From: Terriglobus sp. RCC_193
GTDB taxonomy: Bacteria > Acidobacteriota > Terriglobia > Terriglobales > Acidobacteriaceae
Reading direction: 5' to 3'
DNA length: 64,000 bases
NCBI RefSeq assembly: GCF_041355105.1
Contig: NZ_JBFUPK010000002.1
Coordinates: 558,001 to 622,000 of the forward strand
The notes below the pieces were generated by a model. It had not been told where the DNA came from, ran no database searches, and saw only the letters and a list, made by a program, of their open reading frames with translations. The position numbers were made by a program, and so were the translations under genes. Shown piece after piece: positions 1-8,097 of this stretch (position 1 is its first letter; every line of letters begins with the position of its first letter).

Positions 1-474
1 GTGGGCGACGATCTGATGTGGCGCTACTGGACGCTGCTCACCGACGTTCCGGCCAGCGAAATTGACACGATGAAGCAGAAGATAGCCGATGGTTCTTTGC
101 ATCCCATGGAGGTAAAGAAGGCCATGGCGCGCACCATCACCGCAGGCTTCTCATCACCGGAACATGCGCTGCGCGCGGAAGAGAACTGGGCCACGCAGTT
201 TCAGAAGGGCGGCACCAGCGAAGACACCGAACGCGTGTCTTTGGCGAAGGTTGACCTTGCGTTTGAAGAAGCGACGAACACCATCGGCACAGACAGGCTG
301 ATGGTGGCCGCTGGCTTCTGCGCCAGCATGGGCGAGGCGCGTCGCAAACGTGCCGAGAAGGCTGTGAAGGTGGACAACGCCACAGTAGAAGATGCGCGAC
401 TTGCGCTTACTGCTGGAAGTGTTGAACTGCTGGTGAAGCTGGGTAAGAAGACGAAGATCGTTACCGTCTCGTAA
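1..474 (+). CDS. tyrS: Tyrosine--tRNA ligase, C-terminal part (partial)
   Basis: This is the 3' end of a gene that begins before the window; the GTG at base 1 is an internal codon. The visible ~157 residues match the C-terminal half of bacterial tyrosyl-tRNA synthetase: the helical segment around DDLMWRYWTLLTD, the KKAMARTI stretch, and a C-terminal S4-like RNA-binding domain (SMGEARRKRAEKAVKVDN to LVKLGKKTKIV). The enzyme charges tRNA-Tyr in the cytoplasm. The catalytic HIGH and KMSKS motifs would lie outside the window, so identity rests on the C-terminal part only. A terminator-like hairpin follows the stop. Confidence 0.85.
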   Translation: MGDDLMWRYWTLLTDVPASEIDTMKQKIADGSLHPMEVKKAMARTITAGFSSPEHALRAEENWATQFQKGGTSEDTERVSLAKVDLAFEEATNTIGTDRLMVAAGFCASMGEARRKRAEKAVKVDNATVEDARLALTAGSVELLVKLGKKTKIVTVS

Positions 475-497
475 TTATTGGTTTTCTTCATAACGTT

Positions 498-528
498 GAA
501 AGGGCCCGGCTTTTGTTGGGCCTTTTTC
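498..528 (+). terminator. Rho-independent terminator after tyrS
   Basis: AAAGGGCCC at 499-507 pairs with GGGCCTTTT at 518-526 with one bulged G, and is followed by a T run. It lies 25 bases after the tyrS stop. Confidence 0.7.
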
Positions 529-677
529 ATTGCCACAACGCGACCAGAGTGTCGGATGTGTTTCGGTCTACAAAGCTAAGAGCGAACGCAGCGTCGCAGC
601 GGACCGCAGCAGACGCGGCGTTCGTTCTTCACCTGTCCCAATGCGTGAGTGCAAGGCGATGTGAGAGGATGTTGGCC

Positions 678-2321
678 ATGCTCTCGCATCTATCCCGCCG
701 TCGTTTTCTTCAGGGCAGCGCCGCTACGGTGGCTGCTGCACGTGCTGCTTCCATGTGGCCACAGAGCGCCATGCGCATTGCTTCCGGCCCGTTTCAACCG
801 ACGTGGGATTCGCTGAAGGCGCATTACAAAACGCCGGACTGGTTTCGCGACGCGAAGTTTGGCATCTGGGCGCACTGGAGCGCGCAGTGCGTGCCTGAGC
901 AGGGCGATTGGTATGCCCGCAGGATGTATATGCAGGGCGATCCCATCTATGAGTGGCACATCAAGAACTATGGCCATCCCACGAAGTTTGGTTTCATGGA
1001 GATTGACAACCTGTGGAAGGCGGAGAAGTGGCAGCCGGAACAGATGATGCAGCTTTATCAGGCTGCGGGTGCGAAATACTTTTTCGCTCTTGCCAATCAT
1101 CACGACAACTTTGATAACTACGCGTCGACATATCATCCGTGGAACTCCACGCGGATTGGGCCGAAGCGCGACATCATTGGCACGTGGGAAAAGGTTGCGC
1201 GTGCACATGGGATGAAGTTCGGTGTGTCGAACCACAGTTCGCATGCGTGGCACTGGTTCCAGGTGGCGTATGGATATGACGCCGTTGGCCCGCTTGCGAA
1301 TCAGCGTTACGATGCGGCCACGCTGACCAAGGCCGATGGCAGAGGCAAGTGGTGGGAGGGATATGACCCGCAGGTTCTGTATGCGGGGCGCACCGATCTT
1401 GCCATGCCGGATGGCGTGAGTACCATTGCCGCGCAGAACGCGTGGCATAAAGATCATGACGGCAAGTGGCATGAAGAAGATCCGCCGCAGAATCCGCATT
1501 TTTCTGAACTATGGTTTCTACGTTGCAAGGAACTCTTCGATAAGTACAGCCCTGACCTTGTCTACTTTGACGATGAGGAACTGCCCTTTGGCGATAAGGG
1601 TTTAAGCGTGACGGCGCATCTGTACAACACCAGCGTTGCGCGGCATGGATCGCAGCAGGCTGTCGTGTTTGCGAAGAAGCCCGGCCCGAACCACATGGGC
1701 GGATTCACGCTGGACATCGAACGCTCACGCTCTACGGAAATCCTTGCGGAGCCGTGGCAGACGGACACATGCATTGGCGACTGGCATTACAAACGCTCAA
1801 TCTTTGAGCAGCACAAATATAAATCCGCCGATACGGTCATTGCGCTGTTGATTGATGTGATCAGCAAAAATGGCAACCTGCTGCTGAGCGTTCCGGTGCG
1901 TGGCGATGGCAGCCTTGACGAAGATGAGCACGCATTTCTGCAGCAGCTCGCTTCATGGGTGCCCGTGCACGGCGAAGCCATCTATGGCACGCGTCCGTGG
2001 AAGGTCTTTGGTGAAGGGCCACCGGAGCCGATTGAAAAAAACTTCAGCGAGAAGACACGGCCACACACGGCGCAAGACATTCGCTTCACCGCGAAAGGCA
2101 ATTTTGTGTACGCGTTTGTGCTGGCGTGGCCGACGGATGGCAAGGTACGTATCAAGTCGATGCGGCGTGGCGGCGAACATACGCCAACTTCGATTCATCG
2201 CGTGGAGATATTGCCGCACGCTGCGCCGCTGAAGTGGACGCAGACGGCGGATGCGTTGGAAGTTACGATGCCTGCGGACAAGCCGAATCCCTACGCTTAT
2301 GTGCTGCGCATCACGACGTAG
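678..2321 (+). CDS. Alpha-L-fucosidase, GH29 family, Tat-exported
   Basis: Predicted secreted glycoside hydrolase releasing alpha-L-fucose from glycans. The start at 678 is preferred over the ATG at 669 because GAGAGG at 663-668 is then a well-spaced ribosome site. Residues 4-35 look like a Tat signal: SRRRFLQG followed by an Ala-rich stretch. The GH29 barrel begins at PTWDSLKAHYKTPDWFRDAKFGIWAHW and includes FALANHHDNFDNY. The segment PDLVYFDDEE holds D298, which aligns with the family's nucleophile Asp; this alignment is from memory. At 547 residues it is a normal length, with a C-terminal beta domain. It ends 3 bases from the convergent serine hydrolase gene. Substrate is not determinable; fucosylated plant xyloglucan or mucin-like glycans are possible. 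Confidence 0.9.
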   Translation: MLSHLSRRRFLQGSAATVAAARAASMWPQSAMRIASGPFQPTWDSLKAHYKTPDWFRDAKFGIWAHWSAQCVPEQGDWYARRMYMQGDPIYEWHIKNYGHPTKFGFMEIDNLWKAEKWQPEQMMQLYQAAGAKYFFALANHHDNFDNYASTYHPWNSTRIGPKRDIIGTWEKVARAHGMKFGVSNHSSHAWHWFQVAYGYDAVGPLANQRYDAATLTKADGRGKWWEGYDPQVLYAGRTDLAMPDGVSTIAAQNAWHKDHDGKWHEEDPPQNPHFSELWFLRCKELFDKYSPDLVYFDDEELPFGDKGLSVTAHLYNTSVARHGSQQAVVFAKKPGPNHMGGFTLDIERSRSTEILAEPWQTDTCIGDWHYKRSIFEQHKYKSADTVIALLIDVISKNGNLLLSVPVRGDGSLDEDEHAFLQQLASWVPVHGEAIYGTRPWKVFGEGPPEPIEKNFSEKTRPHTAQDIRFTAKGNFVYAFVLAWPTDGKVRIKSMRRGGEHTPTSIHRVEILPHAAPLKWTQTADALEVTMPADKPNPYAYVLRITT

Positions 2322-2324
2322 TGC

Positions 2325-3677
2325 TTAGTGTCGTATGGCGATTGTCGGATTGCCGCCGAGCGTGATGGTGAGGGAAGAAACTTTGCCCGCATCACGATGA
2401 AACTCTGCCTGTAAGTCCATTGTGCGCGAGAAGAAGCGTGTCTCCGATTCTGCAAAGAGCGGAGGCCGTTTCCGCGTGCCGGATGTCAGCACTAAATGGC
2501 CATCTTCCACCGTGATGACATCCTGTGTTCCATCGGCTTCGGTGTAGGCTCCGGCGTACTCGTTCAACAGCGATGGTGCAATGGATGCTTCTTTGCGCTC
2601 GAACGGCAGGATTACGTTTTCGCCCATAGCGAAACGACCCAGCGCATCGGCAATACGATCTGCGATGATGCCTTCGACGTTCGACAGCACAATCACGCTG
2701 AGTTGTTTCTCGGGGTAATGGATCATGTCGGCGTTGAATCCGTCGATGCCGCCATCGTGGTCATAACGCTTGTGCCCAGCAACGGTGTGTTCGGAAATGC
2801 CGAAAGCGTAGGTTTGCTTTGCCTCGGGCGTCAGCATGATGTGCAGCGATTCCTGTAAAAGCACCTTACCGCCGTAGAGACCACGTTCCCACTTGAGCAG
2901 ATCGTCCGCCGTGGAATAGAAGCCACCTGCGGCGTAAGGAATGCTCATGTCGATGAAGTCAGCGTTGCGAAATTTTCCATCCTGCAGAGCGTAGCCATGA
3001 ACGCGCTTGGGAACGATGGTGGCAGCATCGTCATATCCGGTTTCCGTCATGTTCAGCGGCGCGAAGATGTTCTTCTGCAGGAACTCGCGATACGGCATGC
3101 CGCCTGCTTTTTCAATCACCCATCCCAGCAGCGCGTAGCCGGAGTTGCTGTACTTCATCTTCGTGCCGGGTGCGAAGTCCAGAGGTTTGTCGCGAAAGCG
3201 CACGATCAACTGCTGCGGGGTTACGGGAAGGCGCTGTGTGCTGGCATAGTCGGGCAGGCTGGTGAAGTTCGGCATGCCTGCTGTATGGTTCAGCAGCCGG
3301 CGGATGGTGACCTGGTCCCATGCTGCGGGAGCATCGGGATAGTAAGTGCGGATGGGGTCATCCAGATGCACCTTGCCCTGTTGCACCAGAAGAAGAATGC
3401 TGGCTGCGGTGAACTGCTTGGTCAGCGAGCCGATGCGAAAGCGGCCATCAAGCGTGTGTGGCGTATGCCACTCCAGGTCAGCTTCGCCATAGGCCTGCTG
3501 CAGAAGAATGCGGTCTCCCTCTGCCACCAGTACCACGCCCATGAAGTGGTTTTCATGAACATAACCCTGCACGACCTGCTGCATGCGCGAGGACTGCTGC
3601 GCCGTTTGTGGCAGAGCAGACAGCGGAAGAAAACAAAGAGCGACGCAGCTGGCGGAGAACAACGAACGGAAGCGCAT
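2325..3677 (-). CDS. Secreted serine hydrolase, class C beta-lactamase/DD-peptidase family
   Basis: A 450-residue exported protein with a signal peptide (residues 1-24, cleavage near ALPQ). The three class C-type active-site elements are visible: SLTK with nucleophile Ser84 and Lys87, the YSN motif in KYSNSGYALLG, and HDGGID in the place of the third KTG/HxG box. A C-terminal beta extension after about residue 360 (YAGAYTEADG) is typical of the esterase or D-aminopeptidase-like members. Such proteins act on peptidoglycan peptides, small esters or beta-lactams; the substrate here is unknown. Its start codon lies inside a perfect 11-bp hairpin (see 3671-3709), which suggests controlled translation. 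Confidence 0.88.
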   Translation of the reverse strand: MRFRSLFSASCVALCFLPLSALPQTAQQSSRMQQVVQGYVHENHFMGVVLVAEGDRILLQQAYGEADLEWHTPHTLDGRFRIGSLTKQFTAASILLLVQQGKVHLDDPIRTYYPDAPAAWDQVTIRRLLNHTAGMPNFTSLPDYASTQRLPVTPQQLIVRFRDKPLDFAPGTKMKYSNSGYALLGWVIEKAGGMPYREFLQKNIFAPLNMTETGYDDAATIVPKRVHGYALQDGKFRNADFIDMSIPYAAGGFYSTADDLLKWERGLYGGKVLLQESLHIMLTPEAKQTYAFGISEHTVAGHKRYDHDGGIDGFNADMIHYPEKQLSVIVLSNVEGIIADRIADALGRFAMGENVILPFERKEASIAPSLLNEYAGAYTEADGTQDVITVEDGHLVLTSGTRKRPPLFAESETRFFSRTMDLQAEFHRDAGKVSSLTITLGGNPTIAIRH

Positions 3678-3709
3678 ACGTCTCTCTATACGCGGAAAAC
3701 GTATGCGCT
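3671..3709 (-). promoter_or_regulatory. Hairpin that would sequester the serine hydrolase start codon
   Basis: AGCGCATACGT at 3671-3681 is perfectly complementary to ACGTATGCGCT at 3699-3709, with a 17-base loop. On the minus strand the downstream arm is ACGTATGCGCT, which contains the ATG start of the serine hydrolase (3677-3675). The only purine-rich Shine-Dalgarno candidate (AGAGAG) lies in the loop. It could be a translational switch or, as DNA, a repressor operator. Confidence 0.55.
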
Positions 3710-3743
3710 ATCCACAGTTTCTTTTTGTAGAACGCGGTGATGC

Positions 3744-4133
3744 TTACTCTACGGGCGGCTTCGCAGCGAACAGAGGTGCAAAGCTGGCGCGGTATTGCAG
3801 GAAGACGATGATCCAAAGTACGGTCGCCAGCAATCCAGGCGCAATGCCTTCCGGGTTCATGGTGGCGTGGAAGGTGAGGATATTCACCAGTTCCGCCGCC
3901 AAGATGACCAGTGCCAGGGGAACGAAATATCCGCTGAGCAACAGGAGACCTGCCACAAGCTGGAAGGCAAAAAACATGTACGAATAGTGCGACATGGCCA
4001 CGCCAGTAAAGAAGTGGATGGCGTTCGGGTCCACGGGTGGCGGCTGTTTGATGAAGTTAAGGAATCCATTCAGGCCGAAGACCGTAAAGATCAGTCCCAG
4101 CAGATAACGGGCGATAGTTGCTGCGATTTTCAT
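3744..4133 (-). CDS. DoxX-like small integral membrane protein
   Basis: A 129-residue protein with about four hydrophobic segments: IARYLLGLIFTVFGLNGFL, a central YMFFAFQLVAGLLLLSGY, VPLALVILAAELVNIL and LLATVLWIIVFLQY. The layout and the GLNGFLNF segment resemble DoxX/DUF6041-like membrane proteins, whose roles are poorly defined and often tied to redox stress. ATG 4133 is chosen because AGGGGAT sits about 8 bases upstream; the in-frame ATG at 4199 has no ribosome site. It lies 87 bases after the APC permease on the same strand and may be cotranscribed with it. Confidence 0.7.
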   Translation of the reverse strand: MKIAATIARYLLGLIFTVFGLNGFLNFIKQPPPVDPNAIHFFTGVAMSHYSYMFFAFQLVAGLLLLSGYFVPLALVILAAELVNILTFHATMNPEGIAPGLLATVLWIIVFLQYRASFAPLFAAKPPVE

Positions 4134-4220
4134 TGCGAAATCCCCTGCGTGAAATAATTCGATATCAAAATAAACTACATCTATCGGATTCTGGTGCATG
4201 GAGCAAAGGTGCAGATTTTT

Positions 4221-5546
4221 TTACGAAGCTTTGCGGTGACGCGAACGCAGCATACTCCGCGACGCGAGCAGGTACAAGGGAATACCGCAGGCTGCGATGA
4301 TCAGCGCGAATAGCACCGCGGGGATGCTGCCCACATGTTCACCCCGCGCGGCCCAGAGCGCAAAGAAGACCAGACCGACAGGGCCGCACCCCAGCACCAC
4401 TGCGAACCACGTGGGGCCGGGTACGCGGAAAGGGCGCGGCATCTGCGGCTGACGTCGCCGCAGGATGATCAGTGCGGCAAACTCCAGGATCAGCGATAGC
4501 CCCCATAGCAGCACGTCGATAGTGATGAGGCGTTCAAAAGTAAGCTTCAGCGCCAGCGCCCAGCATGTGGCGCATACGATCAGCGAAACCCATGGCACAG
4601 CGTTGCGATTGCGTTTTGCCAATGCGCGCGGTAGCAGGCCGTCACATGCCATCGCGTAAGGCAGGCGAGTGTAACTGAGTGTGAGTGCGTTAAATGTACC
4701 CATGCTGTCGAGCGATCCTGCCAGCACCACACCCACTGCCAATGCTGTACCGCCGAGAAGATGCGCTGCATCGGCCCATGCGCCGGTGGAGAAGCGATCC
4801 GCGGGAATGCCTGCCCATGCCACTGCCGCAATCGGAATGAGGTACGTGAGCATGACCATGCCTGCGGCCAGCAGCATCACGCGCGGATACGTTCTCTGCG
4901 GCTCTTCCACTTCGCTGGCGATGGTGGTTGCGTTGTCCCACCCCATGTAATTCCACATGGCCACAAGGATGGCAGCGGGGAGATCGATGTGCGAAGGCGC
5001 GCTCATCGCCGCGTGCGGTGTGTGCGATCCGGTATAGACCGCAAGAACAACCAGCGCGACGAACGGACTGAGCGCCAGCAGCCAGATGAAGACCGACCCG
5101 TCACCCACCGACTTGGCGCCACGCAGATTCCACAGTGCCGAGAGAAGCACCACGCCAATCTCAAGCGCCAGGCCGCGATGTCCGCTGGTCATAGCTGGTG
5201 CTACGCGACCAAGGTAGTCGACGAAGATCGTCGGGTAGATGGCCATGTCAAAAATGGAGGCGGCCAGCGACAGCCATGCTTCCTGAAATCCCCAGAACGG
5301 CCCCATGGCACGCCGCACCCAAACGTAAAAGCCACCCTCTTCCGGCATGGCGGCAGAGAGTTCGCCCAGCATCAAGGCTGTGGGCAAGCTCCACATAAAG
5401 GGCAGAAAGAACAGCAGCAGAAGTGCGCGCCCATAACCGGCGAAGCCGATGATGTCTTCCAGTCCGTATGGACCGCCAGACACCATGAAATACGTCGCCG
5501 CCAGCAGCGGGATCAGCTTCAGTTTGCGCGCGTGCGATCGTGCCAT
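4221..5546 (-). CDS. APC-superfamily amino acid permease
   Basis: A 441-residue inner-membrane protein with about twelve hydrophobic helices. The N-terminal motif FMVSGGPYGLEDIIGFAGYG corresponds to the unwound first helix of APC transporters, which binds substrate, and GGFYVWVRRAMGPFWGF is the usual second conserved region. It should import amino acids or polyamines by proton or cation symport. The gene is divergent from the GH19 lysin gene, with about 107 bases between their starts. The substrate cannot be told from sequence. Confidence 0.88.
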   Translation of the reverse strand: MARSHARKLKLIPLLAATYFMVSGGPYGLEDIIGFAGYGRALLLLFFLPFMWSLPTALMLGELSAAMPEEGGFYVWVRRAMGPFWGFQEAWLSLAASIFDMAIYPTIFVDYLGRVAPAMTSGHRGLALEIGVVLLSALWNLRGAKSVGDGSVFIWLLALSPFVALVVLAVYTGSHTPHAAMSAPSHIDLPAAILVAMWNYMGWDNATTIASEVEEPQRTYPRVMLLAAGMVMLTYLIPIAAVAWAGIPADRFSTGAWADAAHLLGGTALAVGVVLAGSLDSMGTFNALTLSYTRLPYAMACDGLLPRALAKRNRNAVPWVSLIVCATCWALALKLTFERLITIDVLLWGLSLILEFAALIILRRRQPQMPRPFRVPGPTWFAVVLGCGPVGLVFFALWAARGEHVGSIPAVLFALIIAACGIPLYLLASRSMLRSRHRKAS

Positions 5547-5653
5547 GTTTCTGGTTGGTTCAACTCCGTGTTGGTGGATGTGTGTGATGTTGAATGTATC
5601 GTTTTCGCGCAGCCTGTGCGGAGGAAGTTTGGCCGATGTGCTAACGTGCCTTG

Positions 5654-6574
5654 ATGTGCATCGCGGCGAGTGTTGGCAGAGGCGGAAGGAATCTTCGCGA
5701 CGACGTTCGCACCGTGCAACTGCTGTTGAACATGCATCATGCTCAGGTGACCGGACCGCTGGTGGCCGATGGCGTCTGCGGTGCGGCGACCATTGCGTTG
5801 ATCGAGCAGTTTCAGCAGGGCGTGATTGGCGGCAACGACACGGTGGGCCTTGTTACGCCGGACAGCAGCACCGCTACACATGGCTCTACGCTGCGTGCCT
5901 TGCGCAGCAGTATGCCGCCGGGATTTATAGAGGAAAAGCTGGAAGGCATACTGATTCATGCCGCAGCCGCCGATACTGCGCGTTTCTTCGCGCCGATGCT
6001 GGCTGCGATGCAGTCTGCATCCATCGACACGGCGCTGCGGCAGGCACACTTTCTGGCGCAAGCAGGACATGAAAGTGCAGAACTGCATTACACGGAAGAG
6101 ATTGCCAGCGGTGCTGCGTATGAGGGCCGCAAGGATCTTGGCAACACACAGCCGGGTGACGGTGTTCGCTTCAAAGGCCGCGGGCTGATGCAGTTGACCG
6201 GTCGCAGCAACTATGCGGCGTTTGGGAAATTCGCTGGGCAGGATCTGCTGAAGCATCCGGAACTGGTCGCAAACAATCCGCGTCTTGCAGTGGATGTGGC
6301 GACGTGGTTCTGGACGAAGCACGATCTCAATCCTTTGGCGGATGCGGATGACATTCGCGCTATTACACATCGTGTAAACGGTGGCGAAAACGGGTTGGAT
6401 GACCGCAAGGCAAAGCTGGTACGCGCGAAGTGGTTTCTGATGGACCCGCATCCCGATCCGGCGCTGCCCGGACTGATTCAAGCGATGGAGGCGGTGGCGT
6501 TTGAGCCGTTTCCACGTCACGCCCGGAAACACAAAAAACGTCGCAAGGCGCAACGCCGTATAAAGAAGCCTTGA
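5654..6574 (+). CDS. GH19-type lysin with N-terminal peptidoglycan-binding-like segment
   Basis: A 306-residue protein. Residues 1-60 resemble a peptidoglycan-binding domain (GRNLRDDVRTVQLLLN, then VADGVCGAATIALIEQFQ). The remainder is a GH19 chitinase-like/endolysin fold: FLAQAGHESAELHYTEE with candidate acid Glu140, then FKGRGLMQLTGRSNYAAFGK, and VATWFWTKHDLN. GH19 enzymes cut chitin or peptidoglycan; the PG-binding segment favours peptidoglycan. No signal peptide is visible and the tail is very basic (HARKHKKRRKAQRRIKKP), as in phage-type lysins. ATG 5654 and TTG 5651 are both possible starts. There is no other phage gene nearby. Confidence 0.82.
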   Translation: MCIAASVGRGGRNLRDDVRTVQLLLNMHHAQVTGPLVADGVCGAATIALIEQFQQGVIGGNDTVGLVTPDSSTATHGSTLRALRSSMPPGFIEEKLEGILIHAAAADTARFFAPMLAAMQSASIDTALRQAHFLAQAGHESAELHYTEEIASGAAYEGRKDLGNTQPGDGVRFKGRGLMQLTGRSNYAAFGKFAGQDLLKHPELVANNPRLAVDVATWFWTKHDLNPLADADDIRAITHRVNGGENGLDDRKAKLVRAKWFLMDPHPDPALPGLIQAMEAVAFEPFPRHARKHKKRRKAQRRIKKP

Positions 6575-6704
6575 AATGGCGGCATCCGCATCTGGACAGG
6601 AGCAGAAATGCACGGATATAGTTCGTGGGCTGGATTATTCCTTGTCAGAGCGGCCTTTAAAAGGACGCACCATGCCGCAAACTGACGGATAAGGTGTTGT
6701 GCCC

Positions 6705-8087
6705 ATGCAGGTCTCCCGTCGCAGCTTCCTCAAGAGTGCCGCAGCCACAAGTGCTGCCGTCGGCTTCCCCACGATTGTTCCATCTTCGGTCTTTGGACAA
6801 TACGCTCCATCCAAGCGCATCAACGTGGGTGCGATTGGCGTTGGCCGCATCTCGCGCGGGCATGATCTGCCGGGCATCTGGCAATACGACAAGGCCAACA
6901 TCATGGCTGTCTGCGATCTGGATGCGCACCGTGTGGAAGAGGGCAAGCAGCTAATTAATGGCGTGTATTCCAAGAAGCGTGGCGGCGCACCTTACAACGG
7001 CGTGGCGGGCTACAGCGACTTCCATGAGCTGCTGGCGAACAAGGATATTGACGCAGTTGTGATCAGCACGCCGGATCACCAGCATGCAGCCTGCGCCGTG
7101 GCTGCCGTGCGTGCGGGCAAAGATGTCTACATGCAGAAGCCCGCGTCGCTGACGATTGCGGAGGGGCGTTATCTTTCCGATGTTGCCAATGCATCCGGGC
7201 GCATTGTGCAGGTGGGCAGCCAGCAGCGTTCGTGGAAGCAGTTTCGTTACGCAGCAGAGCTGGTGCGCAATGGTCGCATTGGCGATCTGCAACATGTGGA
7301 AGTGGGCTTACCGGGTGACCCTGCAGGCCCGGAGGCCCCGCACATGCCCGTGCCCGACGGCTTCAATTACGACGCATGGCTGGGCACCACGCCCGAGGTG
7401 TATTACACAGAGATGCGTGTGCATCCGCAGAAGGGTTTTGACCGCCCGGGATGGCTGCGCTGCGAACAGTTTGGCGCGGGCATGATCACGGGCTGGGGCG
7501 CGCACCACATTGATTCCGCACACTGGGGCATGAACACGGAATACACAGGGCCTGTGGAAGTGTGGGGCACGGCGGAGTTTCCCAAGAGCGGGCTGTGGAA
7601 TGTGCATGGCAAATTCCTGACACATGCGCGCTATGCCAATGGCGTGACGATGGACATCTCCGGCGACTTCCGCAATGGCATCAAGTTCATCGGCACCAAA
7701 GGATGGGTCTTTGTTACGCGGACGGAACAGTTGACACCAACCGACATGGGCAAAGCGGCAGACGTGAAGGCGACCGGGCTTGAAGCAAGCGATCCGGAGA
7801 TTTTGAAATCAGTCATTGGGCCGGATGAGATTCATCTCTATGTGAGTGAAGACCAGCACGGCAACTGGCTGGACTGCATTCATACACGGCAGTTGAATAT
7901 CTCGCCGGTTGAGATGGGGCATCGCGCGTGTTCCACCTGCTTGGTGCACCAGATTGCGATGCATATGCCCAACGAGCATCTGCACTGGGATCCTGTGAAC
8001 GAGCGCTTCCTGAACAACGACGCAGCCAACAAGTGGCTCTCGCGTCCGCAGCGCGCCAAATACGCATTCATGCCGCAACACGCCTAG
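6705..8087 (+). CDS. Gfo/Idh/MocA family oxidoreductase, Tat-exported
   Basis: A 460-residue protein beginning with a Tat signal (SRRSFLKSAAATSAAVGFP). The NAD(P)-binding Rossmann fold follows at INVGAIGVGRISRGHDLP. The family's usual EKP loop is here MQKPA, keeping the Lys, and the C-terminal dehydrogenase domain includes ITGWGAHHIDSAHWGMN. These proteins oxidise or rearrange sugars; some exported members act as glycosidases by an NAD-dependent mechanism (GH109). It is the first gene of the 6705-13514 operon, 10 bases before the CE15 gene, so a role on a uronate or xylan-derived sugar is an inference. ATG 6705 has AAGG 10 bases upstream. Confidence 0.87.
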   Translation: MQVSRRSFLKSAAATSAAVGFPTIVPSSVFGQYAPSKRINVGAIGVGRISRGHDLPGIWQYDKANIMAVCDLDAHRVEEGKQLINGVYSKKRGGAPYNGVAGYSDFHELLANKDIDAVVISTPDHQHAACAVAAVRAGKDVYMQKPASLTIAEGRYLSDVANASGRIVQVGSQQRSWKQFRYAAELVRNGRIGDLQHVEVGLPGDPAGPEAPHMPVPDGFNYDAWLGTTPEVYYTEMRVHPQKGFDRPGWLRCEQFGAGMITGWGAHHIDSAHWGMNTEYTGPVEVWGTAEFPKSGLWNVHGKFLTHARYANGVTMDISGDFRNGIKFIGTKGWVFVTRTEQLTPTDMGKAADVKATGLEASDPEILKSVIGPDEIHLYVSEDQHGNWLDCIHTRQLNISPVEMGHRACSTCLVHQIAMHMPNEHLHWDPVNERFLNNDAANKWLSRPQRAKYAFMPQHA

Positions 8088-8097
8088 GAGAAAATTC

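Noticed and set aside
4156-4171. Near-palindrome around GATATC before the DoxX-like gene
   Set aside because: Only the 6-bp core and a few flanking pairs match; too weak to call an operator.
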